Positions 16,109 to 24,916 of a stretch of 64,000 bases of DNA are shown piece after piece. Source of the DNA: JAJAZB01 sp964244295 (GTDB taxonomy: Bacteria; Bacteroidota; Bacteroidia; Cytophagales; Spirosomataceae); NCBI GenBank assembly GCA_964244295.1, contig CAXTIG010000026.1:1-64000 (forward strand). The letters are read 5' to 3'. Made by a program: the position numbers and the translations under genes. The notes under the pieces were generated by a model that saw only the letters and a program-made list of their open reading frames with translations, was not told the origin of the DNA and searched no databases. Positions within the stretch are counted from its first letter, which is position 1. Every line of letters begins with the position of its first letter.

Positions 16109-17824
16109 ATGACCTTTCTAAAAAATCCCCGCACGCTGCTGGCCCTGGGCCTGTTGCCGCTGCTCGGAAGCAGTTATTACCTGAGTCGTTACGCCGTGAC
16201 CGGCCTGCCGCTCATGGACGATTTCACGTACACCACCGCCTTTATTTTTCCCTTCGAGGCCGCGCAGGGATTCTGGGCCAAATGGAAAATTCTGTTCGTG
16301 CAGCACTTCGTGACCGAGCACCGTATTCCGGTGGGCAAACTGTTCATTTACCTGCTCTACCGCCTCGGCGGGGGAGAACTGAATTGGAAACTGCTGGCCT
16401 GGTCGGGCAATGTGTGCATTCCGGGGGTGGTGTTCGTGCTGGGTTGGGTTTGGCACAAAACGGGCCGCTCGCTGGCCTATTTGCTGCCGCTGGCCTTTGG
16501 GGTGTTTCAGGGGGAGCACTACGAGCTTTTTTTCTGGGCCAATTGCTCGCTGCTTTACGTACCGGTCGTCTTTTTCGCGCTGTGCGCCACGTATTTTCTG
16601 GTGTATCACCGCGAGTACCGGCCCAGTCGCTTCGCCCTGGCGCTGGGTTTTACGCTGCTGTGTATGTACAGTTTTGGCAACGGCATGTTCGTGTTTGCCA
16701 CCAATGCGCTGCTGCTCACCTACCAGCAACGCTGGAAAGCACTGACCATCCTGCTGGCGTTGGGGACTCTTTGCGTGGTCACGTATTTTATTGGCTATTA
16801 TTCTGAATTCCCTACCCGGATCGACGCGTTGGCGCTGTTAAACTTCTGGGCGTTGATGGGGGCCTGGCTTGAACCCCTGACCGGGCCGAGCCAGACCGGG
16901 CGGTATGCCGCCGTGGCGCTGGGGGTGTTGGCTACGGGCGTGATGGGCTGGTTTGCCGGGCGGCTGGTCTTGCGCAAAGCGGCGGATGGGCGCTGGCTGC
17001 GCCCCGAAACCGCGCCCGAACTTTCGCAGGAAGAACTATTCTACACCGTCAGCCTGGTGTTTCTGGCCTTGACCGGGGCCGCTGTGGCGATAAAACGCTG
17101 GAGTCCGGAGTTAGGCGAAATGTTCAATAGCCGCTACCGCTACATTGGGGTGTTCGTGCTCTGCATCGGTTATTTGCTGACGGTGAATGCGCTAAAAATG
17201 CGGCGGGCAAGGCGCACGCTGGGCGGGCTGGCGCTGGGATTGAGCGTAGTCATTCACGCGGTGTCGTACCTTTACTACCTGCCCAAATTGGTGAATGACC
17301 GGGAGAAACTCGTTGCGGGGGCGTTCAATTACCGGCATCATCAAACGTGGTGCCTGTTTCCAGCGGGTGGATTCTGGGCCAACTACGTTGATTCCAACAC
17401 GGCGGTTGCGGTGAAAACGGGGCTGTATCGGTTTCCCGCCCAGTACTACACCGAGGCTGAATCAGACCTGCTCCGGGCCGATACCACCCACCGCCTGACG
17501 CTGCCCCTGACGCTGCGCCGCGAGGCGGGACAAACGGTGTTGCTCAATGACACGTTTCAACCCAGCGCCGACAGCCGACTCCGAAGCGAAGGCACCTGCC
17601 TGTTGCTGCAATCACCCCGGCAGGGGGTTTATCTGGTACCCATCCAGCGACTGGCCAACGCCGGGCGCTGGAATCTGCTGCGGAAAGGGCAGGTGTTTGG
17701 GAAAGGATTCGTGGCGTACCTGCCCCTGAACGCCTACCCGCCGGGACGGTACCAAGTCGGACTTTTTCACCGGGAAAACGGCAAAACTGAGATTGGATAC
17801 ACCGGCCAGATGGTAGACTTGTGA
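16109..17824 (+). CDS. Multi-pass membrane protein, GT-C-like
   Basis: About 571 residues with ten or more predicted hydrophobic helices and a soluble C-terminal domain of ~170 residues. The first loop after helix 1 has GLPLMDDFTYTTAFIFPFEAAQGF, an acidic DD pair placed like the catalytic aspartates of GT-C glycosyltransferases, and HRIPVGKLFIYLLYRLGGG follows. I do not recognise a named family. The ATG at 16109 is preferred to the TTG at 16103. Position at the edge of the glycan cluster supports a lipid-linked sugar transferase role, but this is inference. Confidence 0.75.
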   Translation: MTFLKNPRTLLALGLLPLLGSSYYLSRYAVTGLPLMDDFTYTTAFIFPFEAAQGFWAKWKILFVQHFVTEHRIPVGKLFIYLLYRLGGGELNWKLLAWSGNVCIPGVVFVLGWVWHKTGRSLAYLLPLAFGVFQGEHYELFFWANCSLLYVPVVFFALCATYFLVYHREYRPSRFALALGFTLLCMYSFGNGMFVFATNALLLTYQQRWKALTILLALGTLCVVTYFIGYYSEFPTRIDALALLNFWALMGAWLEPLTGPSQTGRYAAVALGVLATGVMGWFAGRLVLRKAADGRWLRPETAPELSQEELFYTVSLVFLALTGAAVAIKRWSPELGEMFNSRYRYIGVFVLCIGYLLTVNALKMRRARRTLGGLALGLSVVIHAVSYLYYLPKLVNDREKLVAGAFNYRHHQTWCLFPAGGFWANYVDSNTAVAVKTGLYRFPAQYYTEAESDLLRADTTHRLTLPLTLRREAGQTVLLNDTFQPSADSRLRSEGTCLLLQSPRQGVYLVPIQRLANAGRWNLLRKGQVFGKGFVAYLPLNAYPPGRYQVGLFHRENGKTEIGYTGQMVDL

Positions 17825-17896
17825 GGCATCCAGGGGTCTCTGCACAGGTGGTTAACCTAAACCGGGCCTTATTTTGCGTCAACAAAGACTGAACCC

Positions 17897-18343
17897 ATGC
17901 TTTACATCGAATACGTATCCGTCGCCCTGGCGGCGGCCCTCAAATTTGTGGCCGGCCCCCTGGCTGGGCTGGCACTGGGCTTGTCGTGGGTCGAAACGGC
18001 GGCCTGCTCGGTGGCCGGGCTGATGGGCAGCGTGGTGGTGTTTACCTACCTCGGCGAAGGATTACGGCGGCTGGTCGGGCGATTTCAGAAAAAGAAGCCC
18101 CGTCTCTTCACGCCCCGAACCCGCCGGGCTGTGCGCGTCTGGAAGCGCTTCGGTTTGCCTGGCATTGCCTGCCTGACTCCCCTGCTTTTTACCCCCATCG
18201 GCGGAACCCTCCTGGCGGTGTCGTTCCGGGCGCGACCCTTGCCCCTGTTTGGGTGGATGCTGGTGTTCGGTACGGTCTGGGGAACCGTATTTTCCTTTTT
18301 GCTGTACCAGGTGCCGGGTTTGGCCGGATGGTTTGGACACTAA
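17897..18343 (+). CDS. Small integral membrane protein (small multidrug export-like)
   Basis: A 148-residue protein with about four hydrophobic helices: an N-terminal pair (YVSVALAAALKFVAGPLAGLALG, AACSVAGLMGSVVVFTYLG), a basic loop (RFQKKKPRLFTPRTRRAVRVWKRFG) and a C-terminal pair starting GIACLTPLLFTPIGGTLLAVSF. The PLLFTPIGG turn recalls the small multidrug export/DedA-like proteins. Substrate and role cannot be told. It follows the GT-C-like gene by 72 bp and ends before a strong bidirectional terminator-like repeat. Confidence 0.75.
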   Translation: MLYIEYVSVALAAALKFVAGPLAGLALGLSWVETAACSVAGLMGSVVVFTYLGEGLRRLVGRFQKKKPRLFTPRTRRAVRVWKRFGLPGIACLTPLLFTPIGGTLLAVSFRARPLPLFGWMLVFGTVWGTVFSFLLYQVPGLAGWFGH

Positions 18344-18345
18344 AA

Positions 18346-18419
18346 AAAAAGTGGCAGTGGGCAGGAGCAGCAGGCAGTTTTCATTTATTGCCTGCTGCTC
18401 CTGCCCACTGCCACTTTTT
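18346..18419. terminator. Perfect 31-bp inverted repeat, bidirectional terminator-like
   Basis: Arms 18346-18376 and 18389-18419 are exact reverse complements, with the A-tract on the left and T-tract on the right; AAAAAGTGGCAGTGGGCAGG is the left half start. Placed between convergent genes (17897-18343 and 18443-19189), it fits a terminator for both strands. Confidence 0.82.
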
Positions 18420-18442
18420 GACTTTACTGCCTACTGCCAGTG

Positions 18443-19189
18443 CTACTTGACTTTCTGCTTTTTCAAGTAATCGCCCCGTGAGAGCCACTTTTCGATCATA
18501 CAGTAGAGCAGGATGAAAAAATACCGGCTACCCATCTCCTTGATTTTCAGCTTACTCTCTCCAAATTTTCGATTCGTCCAACTGTTGGGCACGATAGCAA
18601 AGGTGTAGCCCCGCACGTAGGCTTTCAGGGGCAGTTCGACGGTGAGGTTAAAGTGCGGCGACAGGAAGGGCTTGATGCCTTCGATGGTCTCGCGCTTGTA
18701 GAGCTTGAAAGCATTGGTGGTGTCGTTGTACTTGATGCCCGTCATCATCCGCACGATGAGGTTGGCTACCCGGTTGATGTACAGCTTCAGCCGGGGGTAA
18801 TCGACCACCTTGCCCCCTTTGTCGAAGCGGGAACCAAAGACGGCATCCACGCCGGTTTCCTGCATTTTTCGGTAAAAACGAACCAGGTCTTCGGGATCGT
18901 CGGAGAGGTCGGCCATCATCACGGCCACGCAGTCGCCACTAAAACGCTCCAGCCCGTACCGCACGGCGTAGCCAAAGCCGTTGGGACCGGGGTTGGTGTA
19001 ATACACTAGCGTAGGAATTTCGCGCTGTAACCGCCGAAGTACCCGCTCGGTTTGGTCTTTGGAATTGTCGTTGGTCACTACAATCTCGTGTTCGACCCCG
19101 TGGCGCAGCAGCGTGGCGTGGAGCGAATGGAGCGTTTCGGGCAGGGATTCTTGCTCGTTGTAAGCGGGAATAACGACGCTTAATTTCAT
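18443..19189 (-). CDS. Glycosyltransferase family 2 (polyprenol-phosphate sugar transferase type)
   Basis: The 248-residue product has the GT-A core: MKLSVVIPAYNEQESLPETL, VTNDNSKDQTE, GFGYAVRYGLERFSGDCVAVMMADLSDDPED (metal-binding DxD-like region) and FGSRFDKGGKV. A C-terminal amphipathic end (SRYFFILLYCMIEKWLSRGDYLKK) replaces the two membrane helices of GtrB. It most likely loads a sugar onto a polyprenyl phosphate for GT-C enzymes nearby. It is the last gene in transcription order of the block down from 24458. Confidence 0.9.
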   Translation of the reverse strand: MKLSVVIPAYNEQESLPETLHSLHATLLRHGVEHEIVVTNDNSKDQTERVLRRLQREIPTLVYYTNPGPNGFGYAVRYGLERFSGDCVAVMMADLSDDPEDLVRFYRKMQETGVDAVFGSRFDKGGKVVDYPRLKLYINRVANLIVRMMTGIKYNDTTNAFKLYKRETIEGIKPFLSPHFNLTVELPLKAYVRGYTFAIVPNSWTNRKFGESKLKIKEMGSRYFFILLYCMIEKWLSRGDYLKKQKVK

Positions 19190-19203
19190 GGGATTGGGTT
19201 AAT

Positions 19204-19260
19204 TGGTTAGTGGTTGATTGATTAGTGGGGAAAAGCCACTAATCAATCAACCACTAACCA
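19204..19260. repeat. Perfect 25-bp inverted repeat, GGTTAGTGG family
   Basis: TGGTTAGTGGTTGATTGATT (arm start, 19204) to 19228 pairs exactly with 19236-19260; loop of 7 nt. It lies between the GT2 and SxtJ genes. The wording overlaps that of the palindrome at 21115-21156. Confidence 0.85.
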
Positions 19261-19269
19261 GGACCTCCG

Positions 19270-19638
19270 CTACCAGGGGCTTTCCAAATCCTTCGCTTCG
19301 TAGGCGTGGTTGCGTTCTTCGTAAAGGCTGGGCGTTTTGCGGGCATCGTTCAGGCGGAGCAGGTCACCTTTGCTGAGGATTTTTCGTAGAAACGCAATGG
19401 GCGTGACGAAAAGAAAAAACACGATCGACAGCAGCACGGCGGCGTTGATGCGGCCCAGCACTTCGGCGATTTTCATCCAGCCGAGCGTGATTTTTTCGCT
19501 CAACCAGTCAGAAAAAATGCCTACTAACCCCAACACGACGGAAGCCGTGAGCAACCAGGGTTTTTTGAAAATCAGGTACATCACCAGCAGGCCCACCGTG
19601 ATGACCAGCATGGTTTCGAGGGTACGTTCGCGTTTCAT
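19270..19638 (-). CDS. SxtJ-like membrane protein
   Basis: The ATG at 19638 gives 122 residues with three hydrophobic helices (MLVITVGLLVMYLIF, ASVVLGLVGIFSDWLSEKITLGWMKIAEVLG, AAVLLSIVFFLFVTPIAFLRK) and a charged tail. The KITLGWMKIAEVLGRINAAVLLSIVFFLFVTPIAFLRKI pattern is that of the SxtJ family, encoded beside SxtI carbamoyltransferase and SxtK in saxitoxin clusters and beside NodU-type carbamoyltransferases elsewhere. Its role is not known; a membrane scaffold for the carbamoyltransferase is plausible. The DUF5989 gene lies 70 bp upstream. Confidence 0.85.
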   Translation of the reverse strand: MKRERTLETMLVITVGLLVMYLIFKKPWLLTASVVLGLVGIFSDWLSEKITLGWMKIAEVLGRINAAVLLSIVFFLFVTPIAFLRKILSKGDLLRLNDARKTPSLYEERNHAYEAKDLESPW

Positions 19639-19708
19639 TGGGAGGGGTAAGGGGCAAGGAGCAAGGAGCAAGTGCAAGCCACTTATTCCTTCTCAACTTA
19701 CCCCTGGT

Positions 19709-19858
19709 TTAAAACAGCGTGTAAATAAACGGAGCGAGGGCCGAACCGCCGCCAATGACGATCAAAATGCCCAGCAGGAGCAGCACCAGGATAACGGGCA
19801 TGAGCCACCACTTCCGGCGCTCTTTCAGAAATTTCCACAAGTCGGTTAAGAAGTCCAT
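19709..19858 (-). CDS. DUF5989 (SxtK-like) small membrane protein, 49 aa
   Basis: This short gene encodes MDFLTDLWKFLKERRKWW, then one hydrophobic helix (LMPVILVLLLLGILIVIGG) and ends SALAPFIYTLF. The pattern (FLxDLWxFLKERKKWWL + TM + APFIYTLF) is the DUF5989 signature. It sits three bases after the SGNH gene stop and before SxtJ, the usual order in carbamoyltransferase modules. At 49 residues it is easy to miss by ordinary gene calling. It probably anchors or recruits the carbamoyltransferase at the inner membrane (inference). Confidence 0.9.
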   Translation of the reverse strand: MDFLTDLWKFLKERRKWWLMPVILVLLLLGILIVIGGGSALAPFIYTLF

Positions 19859-19861
19859 ACG

Positions 19862-21106
19862 TCAGTTTGTTTTTTTGTTTGTAACAGAATTAAAATCGAG
19901 CGGGGTTGAATTCGGTAGCCGGGGCAGGTCTTTGACGAGTTGCGCTACCAGAACCCGGTTGGCCAGCGGCGTGGGATGCTCATCGTCAGGAATGGAATAG
20001 CCTTTTCGCAAGGGGTCAAATAACCGGGAATAATCAAGAATTTTCACGTTTCTTGCCCTGAGCCGCGCGACCAGATCGGGCAACGGCGGGGTGCCGGGGT
20101 AGAGGACGACGTAAAACCGATCGTTGCCAAACTGGTTCTCGTAGGCCCGGGCCGATGCCGCCAGTACCTCGGCGGTAAGTTGGTAGTCTGCCGGACCGAG
20201 TCGAAACGGGTAGCCGATTTTAAACAACTTGAGCACGTTGCTCCGGCTGAGTAGTTCGTACACGGCGTTACGGGTTTTGCGCCCCTCCCGAAACAAGCCT
20301 CCGTACCGCAGCGAATCCGAGCCGTCGAGGTAGAAGTACGGCGCGTTGCCCCGGTTGTAGCCGTAGTTGGTCAGGCTTTGAATGACCCGGTTGACGTGGT
20401 CGGGAATGAACACGTAGTAGGCCGCGCCCGTGGACTGGGTCACGAACCGGCGCAGGGAATCGTGTTGGAGCCGGGCGAGCATCTGGTGCGGCCCGTAGCC
20501 GCTGAAGGCCAAGTTGTAGGGCCGAAAAATCGGCTCGGCCTGTCCGAAGTAGTACGGAATAGTCTGGTTGCTTTCGACGCCTTCGCCAAAGGTCATCGAA
20601 CACCCGAAAAACAGCGCGTACCGGCTGGCAGCGGCGGGGTTGATACCCGGTGTAACCCGCAGGTGGTTCGAGTCGGTCTGGAATCGGATGCTGTACAGCG
20701 GAACGCCGTTTTTGGTGCGTATTCCCGTGAGGATAGTATCGGAATGGGGTTTGTAGCCCAGCACTGGGTCGGTTTGCATCGAATGCACCGGGCCTTCGAG
20801 TTTGGGCAGGCGGGTGGCCTGCCGCCGGAGCAACCAACCGCAGACACCCTCCAGCGCGGCTACGGTCAGCACGGTCATCAGTACGTAAATGGTCGCGTTT
20901 TGCAGCCACTTTCGCCGCGAACGTAGCGCCAGCACGACCCCCAGAGCGAGGGTGAGCCAAGCCAGCGGGGCTTGCCAACGGGCCAGGTATAGCCCGGCCA
21001 CGATGCCGTTGCCGTCACCGCGCCGACTGTCGAGCCAGAGCAGAGACGTGACGGTCAACAGGACCAACAGAACCCCCAGAAACGAAAACCGGAAAATACG
21101 AAGCAT
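19862..21106 (-). CDS. Membrane-anchored SGNH/GDSL-like hydrolase or acyltransferase (I)
   Basis: Of 414 residues the first ~100 hold three hydrophobic helices; the rest is a periplasmic SGNH domain. The nucleophile block is YALFFGCSMTFGEGV (S170), a GYGPHQMLARL block supplies the Gly/Asn-type oxyanion region, and DDEHPTPLANRVLVAQL gives the C-terminal Asp-His pair. Such domains add or remove O-acyl groups on glycans. It ends three bases before the DUF5989 gene and follows the carbamoyltransferase, forming one operon. A second, divergent SGNH protein flanks the other side. Confidence 0.85.
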   Translation of the reverse strand: MLRIFRFSFLGVLLVLLTVTSLLWLDSRRGDGNGIVAGLYLARWQAPLAWLTLALGVVLALRSRRKWLQNATIYVLMTVLTVAALEGVCGWLLRRQATRLPKLEGPVHSMQTDPVLGYKPHSDTILTGIRTKNGVPLYSIRFQTDSNHLRVTPGINPAAASRYALFFGCSMTFGEGVESNQTIPYYFGQAEPIFRPYNLAFSGYGPHQMLARLQHDSLRRFVTQSTGAAYYVFIPDHVNRVIQSLTNYGYNRGNAPYFYLDGSDSLRYGGLFREGRKTRNAVYELLSRSNVLKLFKIGYPFRLGPADYQLTAEVLAASARAYENQFGNDRFYVVLYPGTPPLPDLVARLRARNVKILDYSRLFDPLRKGYSIPDDEHPTPLANRVLVAQLVKDLPRLPNSTPLDFNSVTNKKTN

Positions 21107-21114
21107 GGGAAATA

Positions 21115-21156
21115 GGTTACTGGTTAGTGGTGGTTAACCACCACTAACCAGTAACC
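21115..21156. repeat. Perfect 42-bp palindrome without loop
   Basis: GGTTACTGGTTAGTGGTGG and its exact reverse complement meet at the centre TT/AA with no unpaired base. It lies between the first SGNH gene and the carbamoyltransferase gene. Confidence 0.88.
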
Positions 21157-21190
21157 GATAACTGATAGCTGCTAATCAATTTCCTAAAAA

Positions 21191-23056
21191 TCAGTCCAGT
21201 ACAAACTCCTCCCGCCAATTCTGGGCTTCCTGCCAAGTGGGTTGACGTTTTTTATCAAACAGAAAATTGCCCACCACCAGGTAATCCATTTCCGTACGCA
21301 TGAGGCACTTGTAGGCATCTTCGGGCGTGCAGACGATGGGTTCGCCGCGCACGTTGAAACTCGTGTTGACGATCACCCCGTAGCCCGTCAGTCGTTTGAA
21401 AGCGGTGATGAGTTCGTGGTAACGGGGATTGGTTTCGGCGTGGACGGTCTGGATGCGCGCCGAAAAGTCGATGTGCGTAATCGAAGGCAGATCCGAGCGG
21501 AGGAAGTACAGCTTTTCCATCAGTGGAAGGTCCTCGTAGTTGGCCGGGAGGGCGTTGCGCCGTTCCTTCCGGACCGGCTGCACGAGCAGCATGTACGGCG
21601 AGGGGCCGTCGAGTTCAAAGTACTGATCGGCCTCTTCGGCCAGCACCGAGGGGGCAAAAGGCCGGAATCCTTCGCGGTACTTGATTTTCAGGTTCAGCTT
21701 TTTCTGCATCTCCGAGTTGCGGGCATCGCCCAGGATGCTCCGGCCCCCCAGCGCGCGCGGACCGAATTCCATTCGCCCCTGGAACCAGCCCACCACGTTG
21801 CCATCGGCGAGGAGTTCGGCGGTTTTTTCGGCCAGTTCGCTGAAATCGCCGATTTCTTCGTACACCGCCCCGTACTTGCGGGCGGCTTGCTTCACATCCA
21901 AATCCGAGTATTCCGGGCCGAGGTACGACCCCTGCATGGCATCGAGCGTGGTGGGGTCTACCGTCCGGGGCTGTTTGAAGTAGAGGTATTGCGCCGCCAG
22001 GGCCGCGCCCAAGGCACCTCCGGCGTCACCGGCAGCGGGTTGGATGAATATCTCCCGGAAAAGCCCCGTGTTCTGGAGTTTGCCGTTGGCCACGCAGTTG
22101 AGGGCCACCCCCCCGGCCAGGCAGAGGTACTCCGAGCCGGTGAGGCGCTTGGCTTCCGCCGCCATTTTCACGACCACGTCTTCGGTCACGTTCTGAATCG
22201 CCAGGGCGAAGTCGCAGTGGTGTTGTTCGAGCAAACTCTCTCCGTCGCGGCGTGGAAAGCCGAAAAGCTTTTCCCACTTATCGTCGTGGACCATCCGCAG
22301 GCCGGTGGCGTAGTTGAAGTACGTTTGGTTGAGCCAGATCGAGCCGTCGTCTTTGATCGAAACCAGGTGTTCGCGAATCAACTCCTCGTACCGCTTCACC
22401 TCCGGCGAGCCGTGAATGCCGTAGGGGGCCAGGCCCATTAGCTTGTACTCGCCCGAATTGACCCGAAACCCGCAGTAGTACGTCACGGCGGAATACAGCA
22501 GCCCGAGCGAGTGCGGAAATTTCAGCTCCTTCAAAATTTTGAACTCGCTGCCCTGCCCGTGGCAGATGGAAGCCGTGGCCCATTCGCCCACGCCGTCGAT
22601 GGTCAGCACGGCGGCTTCCCGAAAGGGCGAGGGGTAAAACGCACTGGCGGCGTGGCTGAGGTGGTGTTCAGGAAAAAGCAGTTTTACCTTTTTCTTGTCG
22701 AATTTCCCAATGGCAAAAAGCTCCTGGTAGAGCATCCGCTTGAGAAACATTTTTTCCTTGAGCCACACCGGAATGGCCGTCAGAAACGAGCGCAGACCCT
22801 GGGGTGAGAAGGCGTAGTAGGTTTCGAGCAGGCGCTCGAATTTCAGGAGGGGTTTATCGTAAAAAACCACGGCGTCGAGTTGATCGAGCGTCAGCCCGGC
22901 GTGGTCGAGGCAGTAACGCACGGCGTGGGCCGGAAAGCCGGGGTCGTGTTTTTTTCGGGTAAAACGCTCTTCCTGCGCGGCGGCTACGATCGTTCCGTTT
23001 TGCAACAGGGCCGCTGCGGAGTCGTGGTAAAATGCCGAAATGCCTAAAATGTTCAT
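21191..23056 (-). CDS. NodU/CmcH-type O-carbamoyltransferase
   Basis: The 621-residue protein has the two-domain architecture of NodU/TobZ: MNILGISAFYHDSAAALLQNG at the start, the metal-binding HHLSH motif at 131-135 in the Kae1-like domain, LCLAGGVALNCVANGKL, and the C-terminal GWFQGRMEFGPRALGGRSILGDARN signature. These enzymes make carbamoyl-adenylate from carbamoyl phosphate and ATP and pass the carbamoyl to a hydroxyl. With SxtJ, DUF5989 and two SGNH genes it forms a membrane-linked carbamoylation module. The acceptor is probably a sugar or lipid of the exported glycan made by the cluster. Confidence 0.94.
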   Translation of the reverse strand: MNILGISAFYHDSAAALLQNGTIVAAAQEERFTRKKHDPGFPAHAVRYCLDHAGLTLDQLDAVVFYDKPLLKFERLLETYYAFSPQGLRSFLTAIPVWLKEKMFLKRMLYQELFAIGKFDKKKVKLLFPEHHLSHAASAFYPSPFREAAVLTIDGVGEWATASICHGQGSEFKILKELKFPHSLGLLYSAVTYYCGFRVNSGEYKLMGLAPYGIHGSPEVKRYEELIREHLVSIKDDGSIWLNQTYFNYATGLRMVHDDKWEKLFGFPRRDGESLLEQHHCDFALAIQNVTEDVVVKMAAEAKRLTGSEYLCLAGGVALNCVANGKLQNTGLFREIFIQPAAGDAGGALGAALAAQYLYFKQPRTVDPTTLDAMQGSYLGPEYSDLDVKQAARKYGAVYEEIGDFSELAEKTAELLADGNVVGWFQGRMEFGPRALGGRSILGDARNSEMQKKLNLKIKYREGFRPFAPSVLAEEADQYFELDGPSPYMLLVQPVRKERRNALPANYEDLPLMEKLYFLRSDLPSITHIDFSARIQTVHAETNPRYHELITAFKRLTGYGVIVNTSFNVRGEPIVCTPEDAYKCLMRTEMDYLVVGNFLFDKKRQPTWQEAQNWREEFVLD

Positions 23057-23087
23057 GGCAACAAAATAAAGCCGCGAGTGGATTGGC

Positions 23088-24458
23088 TCAACGGCGTAAG
23101 GTGTTCAAAACGGTTTCCGCAATGCGACGGTGCGTTTCGGGGTTGGGGTGCAGGTCAAAAATGACCGAATCCTTCCCGGCTTTATCCCAAAGCACGTACT
23201 GCGAGTAGTCGGCGGGGCGGCGGAGGGTAGACCGCAGCGCCGAATCCGCATCGACAAAGGTGATCGGACGGTAGTCGTCGGGACTGAGCGTCTGCCGGAA
23301 CCGCGCCCGGTCGTAATGATTTTTGAATCGGGCCTCGCCGCTTTCGTAACTGAACCCGCCGATGTTGACCACCACCAACCGGGCACCGTACTGCCGGCAA
23401 AGTTCGGCAATTCGGTGGTAAACAAAACGCTCGATTTGGGCATTGTCCTGCACCGCGCCGGGAATCAGGCCCAACTTGAGCCGCCAGAGCGCCCAGGTTT
23501 GTTTCCACCCATCCAGGATAATCATCGGAAATCCGATTTTTCGGATAAACGCCAGTTTGTCCCCCGGCGAGGCCGGAGAGGTTTTGAAATAGTCCGATTC
23601 GGGTTGGTACGAACCGGAGAGAAACAGCGGCGCGTGCAGGGCCGTCCCCGCCGGGCTTTCGTACACGTAGGGGAAGGGCATCACCCCGTACGCCGTCGGG
23701 TAAAAAATGAACCGGGCGCGATCGGCCAGCCAGGGTGAAAACTGCGTAAATACCACCTGGGGACGCTCTTTCGGGATTAAGTCTTCGGCCAGTTGCAGCA
23801 TCTGCGCCAGGCCGTAAGCGCTGGTGCCGGCGTTGAGGTAGCGGACCCCCAAGCCCTGCGCCACGCGGGCGGCGTAGGTTTTCTCGGCGGCAGCGTAGTC
23901 ACCCCAGGTAAACGAGCAGCCCAAAAACAGAGCCAGCGAGTCGGCTTGGTGCGTTGGATACGGAGTCGAAGTTGTGCGGAATCCGAGCGAGTCGAGTTGA
24001 ATGGGAATGTGCTTGTGCGTAAGGCCTTCGGGCGTGTACACGTGCGCACCGCTGGCGTTGGGAATACCCCGGTGCCCCAGGCGGGCATCGGCGGCAAACA
24101 ATCGCCCCTCTAGCCCCACGCCCGATTTATAAAACCGGTACAACACGTCGATCTGGCGGGCAACCCCGTAGCCCCAACTCGCCGAATACACCACCAGCAC
24201 CCACCAGCCCGCCCAAAGCAGGCCTTTCGGCAGGCTTTTAAACACGCGTGCCGACCAGAGCCAGGGGTAAGTCAGGCCCATTAGCCCCAGAAGCAGAACC
24301 AAAATACCCAGGGCATCGCAGATGCGCCGTACCACTTCGATGTCAGGCCGGAGGAACCGTACCCGCTGGTGCGAAAAAAACCAGTCGATGCCTTCAGGAA
24401 GCCAGTACAAGCCCAGCAACAGGGCCAGCAAAACCAACACGAATGAAACCTGTTTCAT
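23088..24458 (-). CDS. Membrane-anchored SGNH-like protein (II)
   Basis: The 456-residue protein has three N-terminal membrane helices (VLVLLALLLGLYWLP, ICDALGILVLLLGLMGLTYPWLW, GLLWAGWWVLVVYSASWG) followed by an SGNH domain: nucleophile block LALFLGCSFTWGDYAAAEKTYAARVAQ, the YLNAGTSAYGLAQMLQL block with the Gly/Asn position, and the terminal FDLHPNPETHRRIAE Asp-x-His. It has the same layout as the product of 19862-21106 but low similarity. It is the first gene of the module, 31 bp before the carbamoyltransferase. Esterase or acyltransferase action on an exported substrate is inferred. Confidence 0.83.
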   Translation of the reverse strand: MKQVSFVLVLLALLLGLYWLPEGIDWFFSHQRVRFLRPDIEVVRRICDALGILVLLLGLMGLTYPWLWSARVFKSLPKGLLWAGWWVLVVYSASWGYGVARQIDVLYRFYKSGVGLEGRLFAADARLGHRGIPNASGAHVYTPEGLTHKHIPIQLDSLGFRTTSTPYPTHQADSLALFLGCSFTWGDYAAAEKTYAARVAQGLGVRYLNAGTSAYGLAQMLQLAEDLIPKERPQVVFTQFSPWLADRARFIFYPTAYGVMPFPYVYESPAGTALHAPLFLSGSYQPESDYFKTSPASPGDKLAFIRKIGFPMIILDGWKQTWALWRLKLGLIPGAVQDNAQIERFVYHRIAELCRQYGARLVVVNIGGFSYESGEARFKNHYDRARFRQTLSPDDYRPITFVDADSALRSTLRRPADYSQYVLWDKAGKDSVIFDLHPNPETHRRIAETVLNTLRR

Positions 24459-24916
24459 GAATGGAGGGCAACGCCTTCGATGCCGGTGCTAACAAACGAA
24501 CTGGTAGGTTTCCAGTTAAGGAAATTCAAGGATGGAAAACGCGTCGATGGCCAATTTCAGACTTAGAATGACTACGCCAAGCCAGAAAAAAAGGCAATGC
24601 GGGGAGTCGTTTTTTTCTAAGTAAACCGCTTGAATGGGCCGGTAAAGCAGTCTTTTCAGACTTCAAAAATGGCCAAAAGTGATCGCACTGCCAACGGCAA
24701 AGGTAACATTTATGTCGGGGCTATGGTGAACCGCGTCGGACTTCGTACGCAGCCGTTCCCTTCTTTTAAGCGGCCATCGTGCCAAAATGAGGCATTCAGG
24801 GCCGCGTGATAGCGCAGTTGGATGAAGTAAAAATACCCGTTGAAGCGGTCTAGGCGCAGCCGTGGACACCCAAGCGAGCGACTGCCGAGGCTCGGGCCGT
24901 TGCCACATCCGATTCT
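24459..24916. other. 458-bp gap with one promoter-like element
   Basis: No gene is recognised. The minus strand has TACCTTTG at 24705-24698, a good TAnnTTTG -7 element that could drive the SGNH/carbamoyltransferase operon with a ~240-nt leader. A minus-strand open stretch near 24740-24870 (reading RFNGYFYFIQLRYHAALN) looks protein-like but has no start and no family I know. Confidence 0.5.

Noticed and set aside
21242..22441. 399-residue plus-strand frame opposite the carbamoyltransferase gene
   Set aside because: Antisense shadow; the minus-strand gene has full family motifs.
24740..24870. Protein-like minus-strand stretch RFNGYFYFIQLRYHAALN as a transposase remnant
   Set aside because: No start, no neighbouring transposase motif and too short to assign.
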